A DNA stretch of 42,133 bases from Candidatus Fermentithermobacillaceae bacterium (GCA_012512325.1 JAAZEL010000029.1:1-42133); one strand, 5' to 3'; counted from the first letter of the stretch, positions 24,968 through 34,953 are shown. Notes: generated from the letters alone by a model not told the origin. Translations and numbers: made by a program.

Positions 24968-25780
24968 TTGAGGCGGCTGTTTCCATATAAGAAGTTGATT
25001 ATCCTTGTGCTTCTTGTGGCCGCCTCAGTGTTTTTGATGAACATCACAGGGAGCTCCGGAGACACCCCTTCGCTCTGGGAGAAGATCCTATGGAAGGGGA
25101 TGCAACCCTTTCTCGATGGCCTGCTGGCTGTCAAGGACAAATTCGGTGAGTACAGCGCCTTATTCCAGCAGAAGGAAGCCCTCTTGCAGGAAAACCGTGA
25201 GCTTAAGAGCAGGTTGGAATCTCTCGAATCGCTCTTGACCAGGCTAAAGGAGATTGAGAACGAGAACCGGAGGCTCAAGGAACTTCTTGGGTTCAGGGAA
25301 CAGCTTGAACAGGAGTACAAGGCAGCCGATGTGATAGGGCGAAGCCCGAGCAAATGGTTTTCGACCATAACCATCTCCCTTGGCAGTGCTGACGGCGTCA
25401 CCGTAGATGCCCCTGTGATTTCCAGAAAAGGGCTTGTTGGCAGGGTTATCAAGGTGGATGCCCGCAGCGCCCAGGTGCTTATGCTTACTGACCCGGAAAG
25501 CGGTGTAGGCTCACTCATATCCAGATCCAGGGACTACGGAGCGGTAGTCGGGGGAAGCGGGTCTGAGGCTCTGGTGATGCGTTTTTTCTCAAGGGATGCT
25601 GACGTGCGCGTGGGCGATGAAGTGCTTACTTCCGGCGTGGGCAGCGTGTATCCCGCAGGCTTGTTGATTGGGTACGTTACCGAGGTTTACGTCCCTCAAC
25701 CAGGCCTGGTGAAGGAGTGTTACGTGAGGCCGGCCGTTGATTTTGCACATCTGGAAGAAGTGCTAGTGATGATAGAATGA
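24968..25780 (+). CDS. mreC: Rod shape-determining protein MreC
   Basis: N-terminal TM plus coiled coil; ADVIGRSPSKWFSTITISLGSADGVTVDAPVISRKGLVGRV; DPESGVGSLISRSRDYGAVVGG. Confidence 0.93.
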   Translation: MRRLFPYKKLIILVLLVAASVFLMNITGSSGDTPSLWEKILWKGMQPFLDGLLAVKDKFGEYSALFQQKEALLQENRELKSRLESLESLLTRLKEIENENRRLKELLGFREQLEQEYKAADVIGRSPSKWFSTITISLGSADGVTVDAPVISRKGLVGRVIKVDARSAQVLMLTDPESGVGSLISRSRDYGAVVGGSGSEALVMRFFSRDADVRVGDEVLTSGVGSVYPAGLLIGYVTEVYVPQPGLVKECYVRPAVDFAHLEEVLVMIE

Positions 25781-26325
25781 ACGGGAAAAGAATGAGCATT
25801 TTCATCGCATATGCATTGCTGACTCCGTTGCTGCTGCTCATCCAGTATGTTTATCTGGGAAGTGCCAAAGGATTGGACTTAGCCATGGTAATGGCGTGTT
25901 CTGCAGGTTGGCTGATTCCTTTGCCTGGGAGCTGGGTGACGGGGTTCTGCATTGGGCTTATCCAGGATGTATTTACAGGGAGGGCCCTGGGTTTCTCCGC
26001 TTTGTCGTTATCGGTGATATCCATAGTGACGTCCCAGGTCCGGGGATTCCTGAACCCCGGGATGCCTTTTGCTGACAACATTGCAGCGGTGATCTCGGCA
26101 GGGGTCGGCGACTGCGTGTCATATGCAAGCTTGCGCCTACTTAACATGGCCGTTACTTGGGAGTTTTTCGCCAGGGATGTGTTGCCTTACAGTCTAATAT
26201 GGTCTTTCGCTTTGATAATACCTGTCAATCTGATGGTAAGCGGCGTTGCAGGCATTATAGCCATGGTGTGGCCGGACAAGAAGGGGAAAGGGGTAGGTAT
26301 TGCCAGCCATGAACCGCGGCTATAG
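25777..26325 (+). CDS. mreD: Rod shape-determining protein MreD
   Basis: Multi-TM, GFCIGLIQDVFTGRALGFSALSL, between mreC and mrdA. Confidence 0.85.
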   Translation: MNGKRMSIFIAYALLTPLLLLIQYVYLGSAKGLDLAMVMACSAGWLIPLPGSWVTGFCIGLIQDVFTGRALGFSALSLSVISIVTSQVRGFLNPGMPFADNIAAVISAGVGDCVSYASLRLLNMAVTWEFFARDVLPYSLIWSFALIIPVNLMVSGVAGIIAMVWPDKKGKGVGIASHEPRL

Positions 26326-28180
26326 GAGCAGGGAAAACGCTCAGAGCAATTTGCCTGTCCGCGAACTGAAGCGGATAAGGGATTGGGTGTTGGTCCTGGT
26401 GATAGCTTGTTTCGCCGCGATAGTGGCCCAACTGTTCAACCTCCAGCTTGTCCAGGGAGAGAAATACAGGTCCCTTTCTGAAGAAAACTATCTCAGGATC
26501 ACGCCCATCCCCGCTCCCAGGGGCGAGATACTTGACAGGAACGGGAAACTACTTATCACATCCAGGCCTGCTTTTACCGTGTTTTACTGGTACCTGGATG
26601 AAAAGGAAGCTGCGGCCACCTTGCCCCGCTTGGCTGAAATCCTCGGGATGGAAGCTGAGGAAGCAGAAGAGAAGGTCAGGAAATATGAAGGCAGGTACTT
26701 CGAACCTGTCCCCATCGCAAGAGATATCTCACCTGAGGTTTATACAAAGCTCGTTGAGGATGCCCCCAATCTCCCCGGCGTCTTCATAGATCCCCAGCCC
26801 ATCCGATACTATCCCCAGGGTGACCTTCTCAGCACCACACTGGGGTATGTGGGTGAAATCACCCAAGCGCAACTGGATGACCCCGATTGGAAGGATTACA
26901 AGATGGGAAGCATCGTGGGCCAGCAAGGCTTGGAGCTGTATTACGAGACCGTTCTCAGGGGGAAAAGCGGTGGATACCAGGTTGAGGTGGATTACAGGGG
27001 AAGGCCTACAGGCAATGCGGGTCCCGGGATTGACCCCGAACCCGGCAAGTCTATCCAGCTTGAGATCGATCTGGAACTCCAGACGGCCGTAGAGCGCGCT
27101 TTGAGAAGCGCCTTGGAAGACAACCCCCAGGCCAAGGGAGCCTCAGCAGTGGTGCTGGACGTAAAGACAGGCGGAGTCCTGTCCATCGCTTCAGTGCCCG
27201 GGTTCGATCCAAACGTTTTGATCTCAGGGATAAGCTACAAGGACTTAAGCGAAAAGATCAGTTCAGGGGAATGGAGGTTTGCAAATCTGGCTACCACCGG
27301 ATTATACCCTCCCGGTTCAGCTTTTAAGATAGTTACGGCTGTAGCGGCGCTTGCCGAGGGCAAGACAGACCGGGCTGAAGAGTTTTTCGACCCGGGCTAT
27401 CATCCTTCCGCTCCCACTTTGGTGTGTCACAGGCGGGGAGGCCACGGCTATGTCAACATGGAAGAAGCCTTGGAAGTTTCGTGCAACACGTATTTCTACG
27501 AGATGGGCCGGCGGCTTGGGGTAGACGTCCTTGGAGAGTACTGTCGTGCCTTGGGGTTGGGCATGAAGACGGGAATAGACTTGGGTGGTGAAAACTACGG
27601 CACCGTTCCCAGTACCGAATGGAAAGCCAAGGCATACGGCGAAGGCCGGGTGGCCCAGCCTGAATTCTTGTTTTCCGAGCACATGATGGTGGCCATGGGC
27701 CAAACCTTTCACCTGTACACTCCAATCCAGATGGCTTCGGTGGCCCAGGCGATCGCCAACGGAGGAGTAAGGATGAAGCCCAGACTGGCGTCTAGAATCC
27801 TGGATTCTGACGGCAATGTGGTCCAAGAATTCTTGCCTGAAGTATCCGGTGAACTTGTGGTGGATCCGGAAGTTTTTGATGTTGTTAAGTCGGGGATGCT
27901 CAGAGTGACAACTGAGCCCGGAGGAACCGCATATTGGACATTCTATGATTGTCCCATAGAAGTGTGTGGCAAAACAGGAACTGCCCAGAACCCCCTTGGG
28001 GATGACCACTCGTGGTTTGTGGGATTCGGGCCTTACGAGGACCCGGAGATTGCCTTGGCAGTGGTTGTGGACCAAGGAGGTTCGGGCTCTGCTGTGGCGG
28101 CCCCTGTGGCCAGACAGATATTCGATGCGTTCTTGGCGATTACACAGCCCCAAGAGGCGGAGGAGGCAAGGGCGGACTAA
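26309..28180 (+). CDS. mrdA: Penicillin-binding protein 2
   Basis: PAPRGEILDRNGKLLITSRPAF; YPPGSAFKIVTAVAAL (SxxK); VCGKTGTAQNP (KTG). Confidence 0.93.
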   Translation: MNRGYRSRENAQSNLPVRELKRIRDWVLVLVIACFAAIVAQLFNLQLVQGEKYRSLSEENYLRITPIPAPRGEILDRNGKLLITSRPAFTVFYWYLDEKEAAATLPRLAEILGMEAEEAEEKVRKYEGRYFEPVPIARDISPEVYTKLVEDAPNLPGVFIDPQPIRYYPQGDLLSTTLGYVGEITQAQLDDPDWKDYKMGSIVGQQGLELYYETVLRGKSGGYQVEVDYRGRPTGNAGPGIDPEPGKSIQLEIDLELQTAVERALRSALEDNPQAKGASAVVLDVKTGGVLSIASVPGFDPNVLISGISYKDLSEKISSGEWRFANLATTGLYPPGSAFKIVTAVAALAEGKTDRAEEFFDPGYHPSAPTLVCHRRGGHGYVNMEEALEVSCNTYFYEMGRRLGVDVLGEYCRALGLGMKTGIDLGGENYGTVPSTEWKAKAYGEGRVAQPEFLFSEHMMVAMGQTFHLYTPIQMASVAQAIANGGVRMKPRLASRILDSDGNVVQEFLPEVSGELVVDPEVFDVVKSGMLRVTTEPGGTAYWTFYDCPIEVCGKTGTAQNPLGDDHSWFVGFGPYEDPEIALAVVVDQGGSGSAVAAPVARQIFDAFLAITQPQEAEEARAD

Positions 28181-28201
28181 CCGTGGGGAGGAGCACCGAA
28201 G

Positions 28202-28924
28202 ATGGCTCGGAAACAAGATGTGATTTTCAGAGGCAGCAAAGAAGGCCTCCATCTGATATTCAATGACCAGCAAGATTACGACGTGCTGAAAGACAAGCTA
28301 AAAGCCCACCTGCAGAGGGCCGAAATGTTCTTCCAAGGTGCCGATGTGGTGCTGGATATAGGGAATCTTGATTTCTCCATCGATCAGATTTTGGAGATCC
28401 AGAACATACTTGCGTTTCCTCATGGGCTACGGCTGAGGAAGGTGATCCGCGGCGGCAGGGAGCCCAGGCCGGTAGCGAAAACTGTCAAAAGGCAGAGGAC
28501 ATCGGAACCGGAAAAGCGAAACATAGATCAAAGGCAGCATGTTGTCGAAAACAGGGCCTCGATGCTGAAACGGGCAGATACCTACTTGCACAAGGGAACC
28601 TTGAGATCCGGGCAGCGCATTACATACGAGGGAAACGTGGTGATAGTGGGAGATGTCAACCCCGGAGCTGAAATAAGGGCCGGTGGGGACATAATCGTAA
28701 TGGGTACTCTCAGGGGGCTTGCCCACGCAGGTGTAGGAGGCGCCACAGACGTGTCCATCGTTGCCTTCAAGCTGGAGCCTACCCAAATCAGGATCGGAGA
28801 TGTGATCGGGCGGCCTCCCGAAGGTGATTCGGGCGCTCCAAGGGAACCGGAGGTTGCGAGGCTGAAAGACGGCGTGATTTTGGTTGAACCGCTGGATGTA
28901 AGTCGTTGGGAGGGAGAACGGTGA
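28202..28924 (+). CDS. minC: Septum site-determining protein MinC
   Basis: TLRSGQRITYEGNVVIVGDVNPGAEIRAGGDIIVMGTLRGLAHAG. Confidence 0.93.
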   Translation: MARKQDVIFRGSKEGLHLIFNDQQDYDVLKDKLKAHLQRAEMFFQGADVVLDIGNLDFSIDQILEIQNILAFPHGLRLRKVIRGGREPRPVAKTVKRQRTSEPEKRNIDQRQHVVENRASMLKRADTYLHKGTLRSGQRITYEGNVVIVGDVNPGAEIRAGGDIIVMGTLRGLAHAGVGGATDVSIVAFKLEPTQIRIGDVIGRPPEGDSGAPREPEVARLKDGVILVEPLDVSRWEGER

Positions 28925-29718
28925 GTGAAGCAATAGTAATAACATCTGGAAAGGGTGGGGTCGGGAAGACCACAGCCTGCGCTAATCTGGGAGTGGCCCT
29001 TGCATCCCTGGGACACAAAGTGGTCCTTGTGGATGCAGACATAGGACTCAGAAACCTGGACGTGGTAATGGGCCTTGAAAACCGGATAGTGTACGATCTC
29101 GTGGATGTAGTCGAAGGGTTCTGCAGGCTCAGGCAAGCTCTCATAAAGGATAAGCGTCTCGACGGGCTTTTCCTGCTGCCGGCAGCCCAGACCAAGGACA
29201 AGACGTCTGTAACTCCCGACCAGATGAAGCAACTGGTAGAACAGTTGAAGGAAGAATATGATTACATACTGGTTGACTGCCCGGCAGGTATTGAGCAGGG
29301 CTTCAAGAACGCAATTGCAGGTGCCGACAGAGCCCTCATAGTAACAACCCCTGAAGTGGCAGCAGTCCGCGATGCAGACAGGATAATCGGGCTCCTTGAA
29401 TCCTCGGGGTTTGATGATCCCGGATTGATAGTGAACAGGATTAGGCCTAAAATGGTGGCTAAAGGGGACATGATGGACATACCTGACATCATAGACATCC
29501 TGGCCATCCGGCTCATGGGTGTCGTACCCGATGATGAGTACATAGTCGTCTCCACCAACCGCGGGGAGCCTGCGGCGTTGGCCGCCAATAAGTCAAAGGC
29601 CGGGCAAGCTTTCATGAACATTGCGCGCCGCATCTTGGGAGAAGAAGTGCCTTTCCTGGATCTTAACGAACAAGAAACGTTTTGGGAAAAACTGCTTAGG
29701 TTGATCAAGACAGGGTAA
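28921..29718 (+). CDS. minD: Septum site-determining protein MinD
   Basis: SEAIVITSGKGGVGKTTACANLGVALASLGHKVVLVDADIGLRNLDVVMGLENR. Confidence 0.97.
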   Translation: MSEAIVITSGKGGVGKTTACANLGVALASLGHKVVLVDADIGLRNLDVVMGLENRIVYDLVDVVEGFCRLRQALIKDKRLDGLFLLPAAQTKDKTSVTPDQMKQLVEQLKEEYDYILVDCPAGIEQGFKNAIAGADRALIVTTPEVAAVRDADRIIGLLESSGFDDPGLIVNRIRPKMVAKGDMMDIPDIIDILAIRLMGVVPDDEYIVVSTNRGEPAALAANKSKAGQAFMNIARRILGEEVPFLDLNEQETFWEKLLRLIKTG

Positions 29719-29730
29719 GGGGGTATAGGC

Positions 29731-29994
29731 TTGTTTGGATGGTTTAGCAGGAAACAACAGTCTAAGAACGTAGCCAGGGACAGGCTGAAACTCGTGCTTA
29801 TGCAAGACAGAATGGCCCTTGCCCCCCATACAATGGAAGAGATGAAAGACGCCGTGATAATGGCGATTTCCAGGTTTGTTGAGATAGATGAAGAGGGACT
29901 CGAGTTCGAGTGGAAAGGCAATGAAAGAAACAAGGCCCTGGTCGCCAACATACCTGTAAGGTCTGTACGAAGGAGGGCAAAAGCCATCGATTGA
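29731..29994 (+). CDS. minE: Cell division topological specificity factor MinE
   Basis: ARDRLKLVLMQDRMALAPHTMEEMKDAVIMAISRFVEIDE; adjacent to minD. Confidence 0.93.
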   Translation: MFGWFSRKQQSKNVARDRLKLVLMQDRMALAPHTMEEMKDAVIMAISRFVEIDEEGLEFEWKGNERNKALVANIPVRSVRRRAKAID

Positions 29995-31129
29995 ACTGCC
30001 CAACATCAGGATTGAGAGCAGGGCGGTACGGCGCATAGACTTCTGGCTGCTAGGCGCGGTGCTGTTCCTTAACATTCTGTCACTTCCGCTCATAGACAGC
30101 GCCACCCATTCAGCTGACGGACACTATTATCTGAAGAGGCAGCTCCTATTGATAGTGGCGTCTTTGCTGATTATGGGCATAGCCACATTCATTGACTACC
30201 GCGATCTGGTGTGGCTGTCCCCCTGGATACTGGGGCTGAACGTGTTGCTACTGGTAGCGGTGTTGTTTGTGGGCAGGACTGCAGGCGGGTCCACACGGTG
30301 GATTTCCCTTGGGTTTTTCGACTTGCAGCCTTCGGAGTTGTTCAAGCTTACGGCCATTTTGTTTGCCGCCAGGATACTGTGTTCCCTGGACCATCCTCTT
30401 GAGTCTATCTGGCAGGTGATTGCCTTTTACTCCTGGTTGGCGGTTCCCGCCATCCTCATCCTCAAGCAACCCGACCTCGGCACCACTTTGGTGATAGTTG
30501 CTACAGTCACAGGGGTACTGTATTTTTCGGGAACCCCGGGTAAGGTTATCTTCATCCTTTTTCTCGCAGGGGTGCTCTTAGTTGGGGTTCTGTTGTGGCT
30601 TTATCTTTACGTAGGCGTGCCTTTGCCCATTGAGGAGCACTGGGTGGACCGGCTTGTCACCGGGTTTAGCCCGGAAAAGGATCCCCTGGGCAAGGGTTAT
30701 CAGGTACTGCAATCGAAAATAGCCATAGGTTCCGGCACACTGTGGGGCAAAGGCCTGGGCAAGGGCACCCAGAACCGGTTGGACTTCATCCCCCATCAGG
30801 AAACGGACTTCATTTTTTCAGTTGTAGGCGAGGAACTTGGGTTTGTGCGCACAACCCTAGTGCTCGGCGTGTATGTGCTTATCCTGTGCCGATGCCTCAT
30901 AGCCGCGGTCAACTCAGCTGACCGGGAAGGCACGTTGATTGCCGGCGGGGTTCTGAGCATGCTTTTGTTCCAGAGCATGGTGAATATAGGGATGACCATG
31001 GGTATCATGCCCGTCACCGGTATCCCTCTTCCGTTTTTGAGCTACGGGGGCACCGCCTCCATGGTAAATTCCTTTGCAATCGGGCTTGTGCTCAATGTAG
31101 GCTGGAAGCGGCACAAGATATTATTCTGA
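29990..31129 (+). CDS. rodA: RodA/FtsW family peptidoglycan polymerase; start probably ATT at 29990
   Basis: RRIDFWLLGAVLFLNILSL...GRTAGGSTRWISLGFFDLQPSELFKL...HQETDFIFSVVGEELGF...MVNIGMTMGIMPVTGIPLPFLSYGG. Confidence 0.92.
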   Translation: MELPNIRIESRAVRRIDFWLLGAVLFLNILSLPLIDSATHSADGHYYLKRQLLLIVASLLIMGIATFIDYRDLVWLSPWILGLNVLLLVAVLFVGRTAGGSTRWISLGFFDLQPSELFKLTAILFAARILCSLDHPLESIWQVIAFYSWLAVPAILILKQPDLGTTLVIVATVTGVLYFSGTPGKVIFILFLAGVLLVGVLLWLYLYVGVPLPIEEHWVDRLVTGFSPEKDPLGKGYQVLQSKIAIGSGTLWGKGLGKGTQNRLDFIPHQETDFIFSVVGEELGFVRTTLVLGVYVLILCRCLIAAVNSADREGTLIAGGVLSMLLFQSMVNIGMTMGIMPVTGIPLPFLSYGGTASMVNSFAIGLVLNVGWKRHKILF

Positions 31130-31148
31130 AGGATTTGGGGGAAGTCCG

Positions 31149-31571
31149 GTGAAGGAGATAGGGACAGTCATCTCGGTCAAAGAGCGTTCGGTGATAGTGA
31201 ACGTGAAACGGAAAGATGCCTGCAGCAGCTGTGGGCGCTGCGGCGGGCACTTGTCCCTCGCCGGAGATTCCATGATCGTGGAGGCCCTCAAGACCGGTGA
31301 CCCGAAGCCGGGGGATCAGGTCATATTGGAACTCCCTGACGTTGATTTCCTGAGGCTTTCGTTCCTCGTGTATATGCTACCCCTGTTGTGTTTGGGCCTG
31401 GGATATGCAGGCGGATGGTTCCTCGGCAGCCTTCTGGGCAACCCTTCACTGTGGGCGGGGGTGTTCGCTGCCGGAGCATTGGTGGGTTGTTTTGCATGGC
31501 TCAGAAGTTACGATGCTTCCTCCAGAAAGTCGGGGAAATATATGCCCCTCGCCAAGCCTCTAGATGACTGA
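31149..31571 (+). CDS. RseC/MucC-like positive regulator family protein
   Basis: EIGTVISVKERSVIVNVKRKDACSSCGRCGGH...GDQVILELPDVDFLRLSFLVYMLPLLCLGLGY. Confidence 0.8.
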   Translation: MKEIGTVISVKERSVIVNVKRKDACSSCGRCGGHLSLAGDSMIVEALKTGDPKPGDQVILELPDVDFLRLSFLVYMLPLLCLGLGYAGGWFLGSLLGNPSLWAGVFAAGALVGCFAWLRSYDASSRKSGKYMPLAKPLDD

Positions 31572-33140
31572 CTGTTCTGTGGCAAGACGGGTGCTGGGCT
31601 TGACTTTGGGCATATAGCCTTCTTCTGACAGGGCTGCAACCAAGTCTTGATAAGACTCTCTGTCCACCACGATATAACACGGGCCCACTTGCTTCTTGAG
31701 GAAAGGCTTGATCTTAGGTGACAGCATGAGTTCGTGGGCAAGTTCCTCCGAGTCACATTTCAACAGGATCACATCCTCGAATTCTATGCGGCCGTAGGAC
31801 ATCCCCCACTGTGAAATTGAATAACTCACGTTCTGAGGCAGGGGGATCCTGGAGTGATCCTGGAGGAACTTCTCGATGGTCTCAGGGGTATACCCATGGA
31901 GCATCGCACGGTATACCGAGTCCTTGGAGAGCTTGTACACCAGCATCTGGTCGACCTTTATTATCTCAGCAAAGGCGTCAATGGACCACAGTATCCTGGG
32001 TTCAATGGTACACGGAACCAGCGCTTCGAAGTTAGGCTGGACGTAGATGTCAGTGTCAAACTTCTCTTCAGGCCATGGTGTCAGTCCGAACAGCGCCCTT
32101 CCTATGGGGGTTACCTTGATGAGGGTGTCGTTTCTCGATTCGCAAACTTCCAGGGCACCCAGGTATTCCAACATGTCTACAAGGTTTTTTTCAACCCTGA
32201 GGTTCAGCCCGTGGGATGAATGGCTGGTTGACAGGGCGTTCATTTCCTCCAGCAGGCCTGATACGGACAAGACGGTGTCCTCAGGGGATTTTTCAATCAG
32301 CCACAAAAGCGTCTGGAGGTCGGAATCCTGCTCAATAAAGGTTTGTTTCCAGTAATCATAAAGGGTTTGTCGCCACTGTGAGTACGGGGTTTCCAGCCAC
32401 TTGTTTGCTTCAGAGCCCAACCTCAGGGAGCTGTTTCGTTCTTCGCACAAGCTGTGGGATTTTGCGAAAAACAGCAGGAAGGCAAGGCGTGGCGGATACC
32501 TTACAGGGAAAAACGATTCTTCAAGGTTCTTCTCGTCCTCTTCAATGATAGTAACCAGGTCATCCTGGCATTTCTTGAACATGGAGCCTGCCTGGGTAAC
32601 CCGCACTTCATTCTTCCTCATGTATGACAAAAGCAGACATACATGCCTCAGGGGGGCCGCGAAGTCGAAGCGATAGCGCGGGGAGAAATGGGCCGGGTCA
32701 ATGCTGACCCTTTGATAAATCGCCGAGAGGAAGAAGTCCGAAAGCACCTGCCGCAAATCAACCGGCACGAAGTACACTTGCCGGTATCCTTCTCTCCTTG
32801 TAAACACCAGGCCCCTGGCGATCAAGCCTTCTATCACTTTAAACCCGTTCCTGCGCCACTTGCGGGAGAGCTGGTTAAGCTTCTGGTGGCACTGCTCAAC
32901 GATTACGCCGCTTCCTCCGCCTGCAACGGTGATCATCCGCAATGCCAGGATTTCTTCTTCATTGAGGCCGTTCATGGCAACCAGCACATTGGCAGGGATC
33001 AGGAGATGACTTGAGACAAGCTCGGCCAGCTCTTGGGAGTAATTCCCATCCTGGCAGTCGGGCACAGGGATGCCGTAGAAGTACGCTATGGAATTGAGGC
33101 GCTCAACGGGAAGTGCAACAAGAGCGTCTATGAGCTTCAT
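31560..33140 (-). CDS. Helicase-associated (Helicase_C_3/XPB-N-like) protein, partner of XPB helicase
   Basis: IYVQPNFEALVPCTIEPRILWSIDAFAEIIKVDQMLVYKLSKDSVYRAMLHGYTPETIEKFLQDHSRIPLPQNV; overlaps the downstream end of the XPB-like CDS by 4 bp. Confidence 0.75.
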   Translation of the reverse strand: MKLIDALVALPVERLNSIAYFYGIPVPDCQDGNYSQELAELVSSHLLIPANVLVAMNGLNEEEILALRMITVAGGGSGVIVEQCHQKLNQLSRKWRRNGFKVIEGLIARGLVFTRREGYRQVYFVPVDLRQVLSDFFLSAIYQRVSIDPAHFSPRYRFDFAAPLRHVCLLLSYMRKNEVRVTQAGSMFKKCQDDLVTIIEEDEKNLEESFFPVRYPPRLAFLLFFAKSHSLCEERNSSLRLGSEANKWLETPYSQWRQTLYDYWKQTFIEQDSDLQTLLWLIEKSPEDTVLSVSGLLEEMNALSTSHSSHGLNLRVEKNLVDMLEYLGALEVCESRNDTLIKVTPIGRALFGLTPWPEEKFDTDIYVQPNFEALVPCTIEPRILWSIDAFAEIIKVDQMLVYKLSKDSVYRAMLHGYTPETIEKFLQDHSRIPLPQNVSYSISQWGMSYGRIEFEDVILLKCDSEELAHELMLSPKIKPFLKKQVGPCYIVVDRESYQDLVAALSEEGYMPKVKPSTRLATEQSVI

Positions 33141-34849
33141 CTCTGGTTTCTCCTTTTCCAGTGATCAAGAAACACTTGGCTTTCCCAAATGGTATACTTA
33201 TATCCTTGTTCGGTCAAAAACAACTGCCGTTTTTGGGAAAATTCTTGATCTTTGGTGTTACGCGTAACCAAAGTGTAGAACGTTGCACTTTCGCCTTGAG
33301 GTTTGGGGCGGAGGATTCTGCCAAGGCGCTGTGCTTCTTCCTGGCGGGAACCGAAGGTGCCTGATACCTGTATGGCCACGCTTGCATCGGGAAGGTCTAC
33401 GGCGAAATTGGCCACTTTGGACACAACGAGCACTTTGATTTCGCCGGCCCTGAATTTTTCGTAAAGCTCTTCCCTGGTGTTGTTGGGGGTTTGGCCGTAA
33501 ATCATGGGGGCGTCCAGCATGTTAGCGATGTGTTCCAGCTGATCGATATATTGTCCCAACACCAATATCTGATCTCCAGAGTGCCGCTTTACGATCTCTT
33601 CCACCAAGGGTAATTTCTCAGGGTTAGTTGCTGCTATCCTGTACTTGTCCCTCTCTCCGGCGACATGGTATTCAAGCCGCTTGTCCTGGGGAAAGTCCAC
33701 CCTGATCTCATGGCAGTGGGCTGCTGCGATCCAGTTCTGGGCCTCAAGTTCTTTCCACGGCTTGTCGAACTTCTTGGGGCCGATCAGGCTGAACACGTCG
33801 TCTTCCCGACCGTCTTCCCGAACCAGGGTGGCTGTAAGCCCTAACCTTCTCCTGGCCTGCAGGTCTGCGGTAATTCTAAACACAGGCGCAGGCAAGAGGT
33901 GCACTTCGTCATAGATTATAAGGCCCCAGTTGCGCCTGTTGAACAAGTCGAAATGGGGATAGATCTCCTCGGAAGTGCCCCGCTTCCTGTAAGTGAGGAT
34001 CTGGTATGTTGTGACGGTTACCGGGCCCACTTCCTTCTTGTCCCCGCTGTATTCCTTGACCACATCTTCAGTCAGGTTGGTCTTGTCGAGGAGTTCGTTT
34101 ATCCACTGCCTCAGGGCCACCACGTTGGTTGTGAGGATTAGGGTTTGTGTGCCTACAAGTTCCATGACACCCATGCCTACGATGGTCTTGCCGGCCCCGC
34201 ACGGCAGCACGATCACGCCGCTGCCGCCCCGTACGCTGCCTCCCGCCCAAAACGCATCCCTTGCGTCTTTTTGATAGGGCCTGAGGCTGAAAGGCAAACC
34301 TTCCTTTGTGACGACGGCAAGCGATATGTCCAGGGGATCCCCTTCAACGTAACCTGCCAGGTCTTCGCAAGGGTAGCCCATCTTGATAAGGGTCTGCTTC
34401 ACCAATCCCCGTGAATACGGCTTTATTATCAAGGAGTCTTCTCCGGCGGTCCCCTCGATGTGGGGCTGCATCTTGTCCGACCGCTTTATCTCTTCCAGGA
34501 TGAACGGGTCTGAGCAGGTCAGAATCAGGTTCCCGTCTTCATGGGTAAGCTTGGCGATGCCGAATTTGCCCATGGTGTCCTTGATGTGGACTATGATGTT
34601 TTCGGGCAAGGGGAATCTGGAGTAACTGCTGAGCCCGTCTATCACTTCCTCGGGTGTAAACCCGCAGGAAGCGGCGTTCCATAATGACAGCACTGACAGC
34701 CTGTAGGTATGGATGTATTCGGGGCTCTTGACCAGATCGGCGAACCGCATTATGACATCGCGGGCCTCTTCGTAATCCGGGTTGTTAACCTCCAGCAATA
34801 TTGTGCCGTCGCTCAATACAGTAGCGGGCAAATTCCTCGACAAAAGCAT
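33137..34849 (-). CDS. Bacterial XPB/Ssl2-like DNA helicase
   Basis: GGSGVIVLPCGAGKTIVGMGVM, IYDEVHLLPAPVFR, RLGLTATLVREDGRE, GTFGSRQEEAQRLGRILRPK. Confidence 0.93.
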   Translation of the reverse strand: MLLSRNLPATVLSDGTILLEVNNPDYEEARDVIMRFADLVKSPEYIHTYRLSVLSLWNAASCGFTPEEVIDGLSSYSRFPLPENIIVHIKDTMGKFGIAKLTHEDGNLILTCSDPFILEEIKRSDKMQPHIEGTAGEDSLIIKPYSRGLVKQTLIKMGYPCEDLAGYVEGDPLDISLAVVTKEGLPFSLRPYQKDARDAFWAGGSVRGGSGVIVLPCGAGKTIVGMGVMELVGTQTLILTTNVVALRQWINELLDKTNLTEDVVKEYSGDKKEVGPVTVTTYQILTYRKRGTSEEIYPHFDLFNRRNWGLIIYDEVHLLPAPVFRITADLQARRRLGLTATLVREDGREDDVFSLIGPKKFDKPWKELEAQNWIAAAHCHEIRVDFPQDKRLEYHVAGERDKYRIAATNPEKLPLVEEIVKRHSGDQILVLGQYIDQLEHIANMLDAPMIYGQTPNNTREELYEKFRAGEIKVLVVSKVANFAVDLPDASVAIQVSGTFGSRQEEAQRLGRILRPKPQGESATFYTLVTRNTKDQEFSQKRQLFLTEQGYKYTIWESQVFLDHWKRRNQR

Positions 34850-34953
34850 GTGCCTCCTGAACCCTTAGTAGTACCTGTAAAATAGGCAAAAACCCAGAGA
34901 TCTTTATTCTACGTCATAAGCCCGAGTTCCTTCAACAGCGGGTCTTCAACCTT

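Noticed and set aside
27317-28273. 318-aa minus-strand ORF
   Set aside because: Antisense to mrdA; GC-rich codon shadow.
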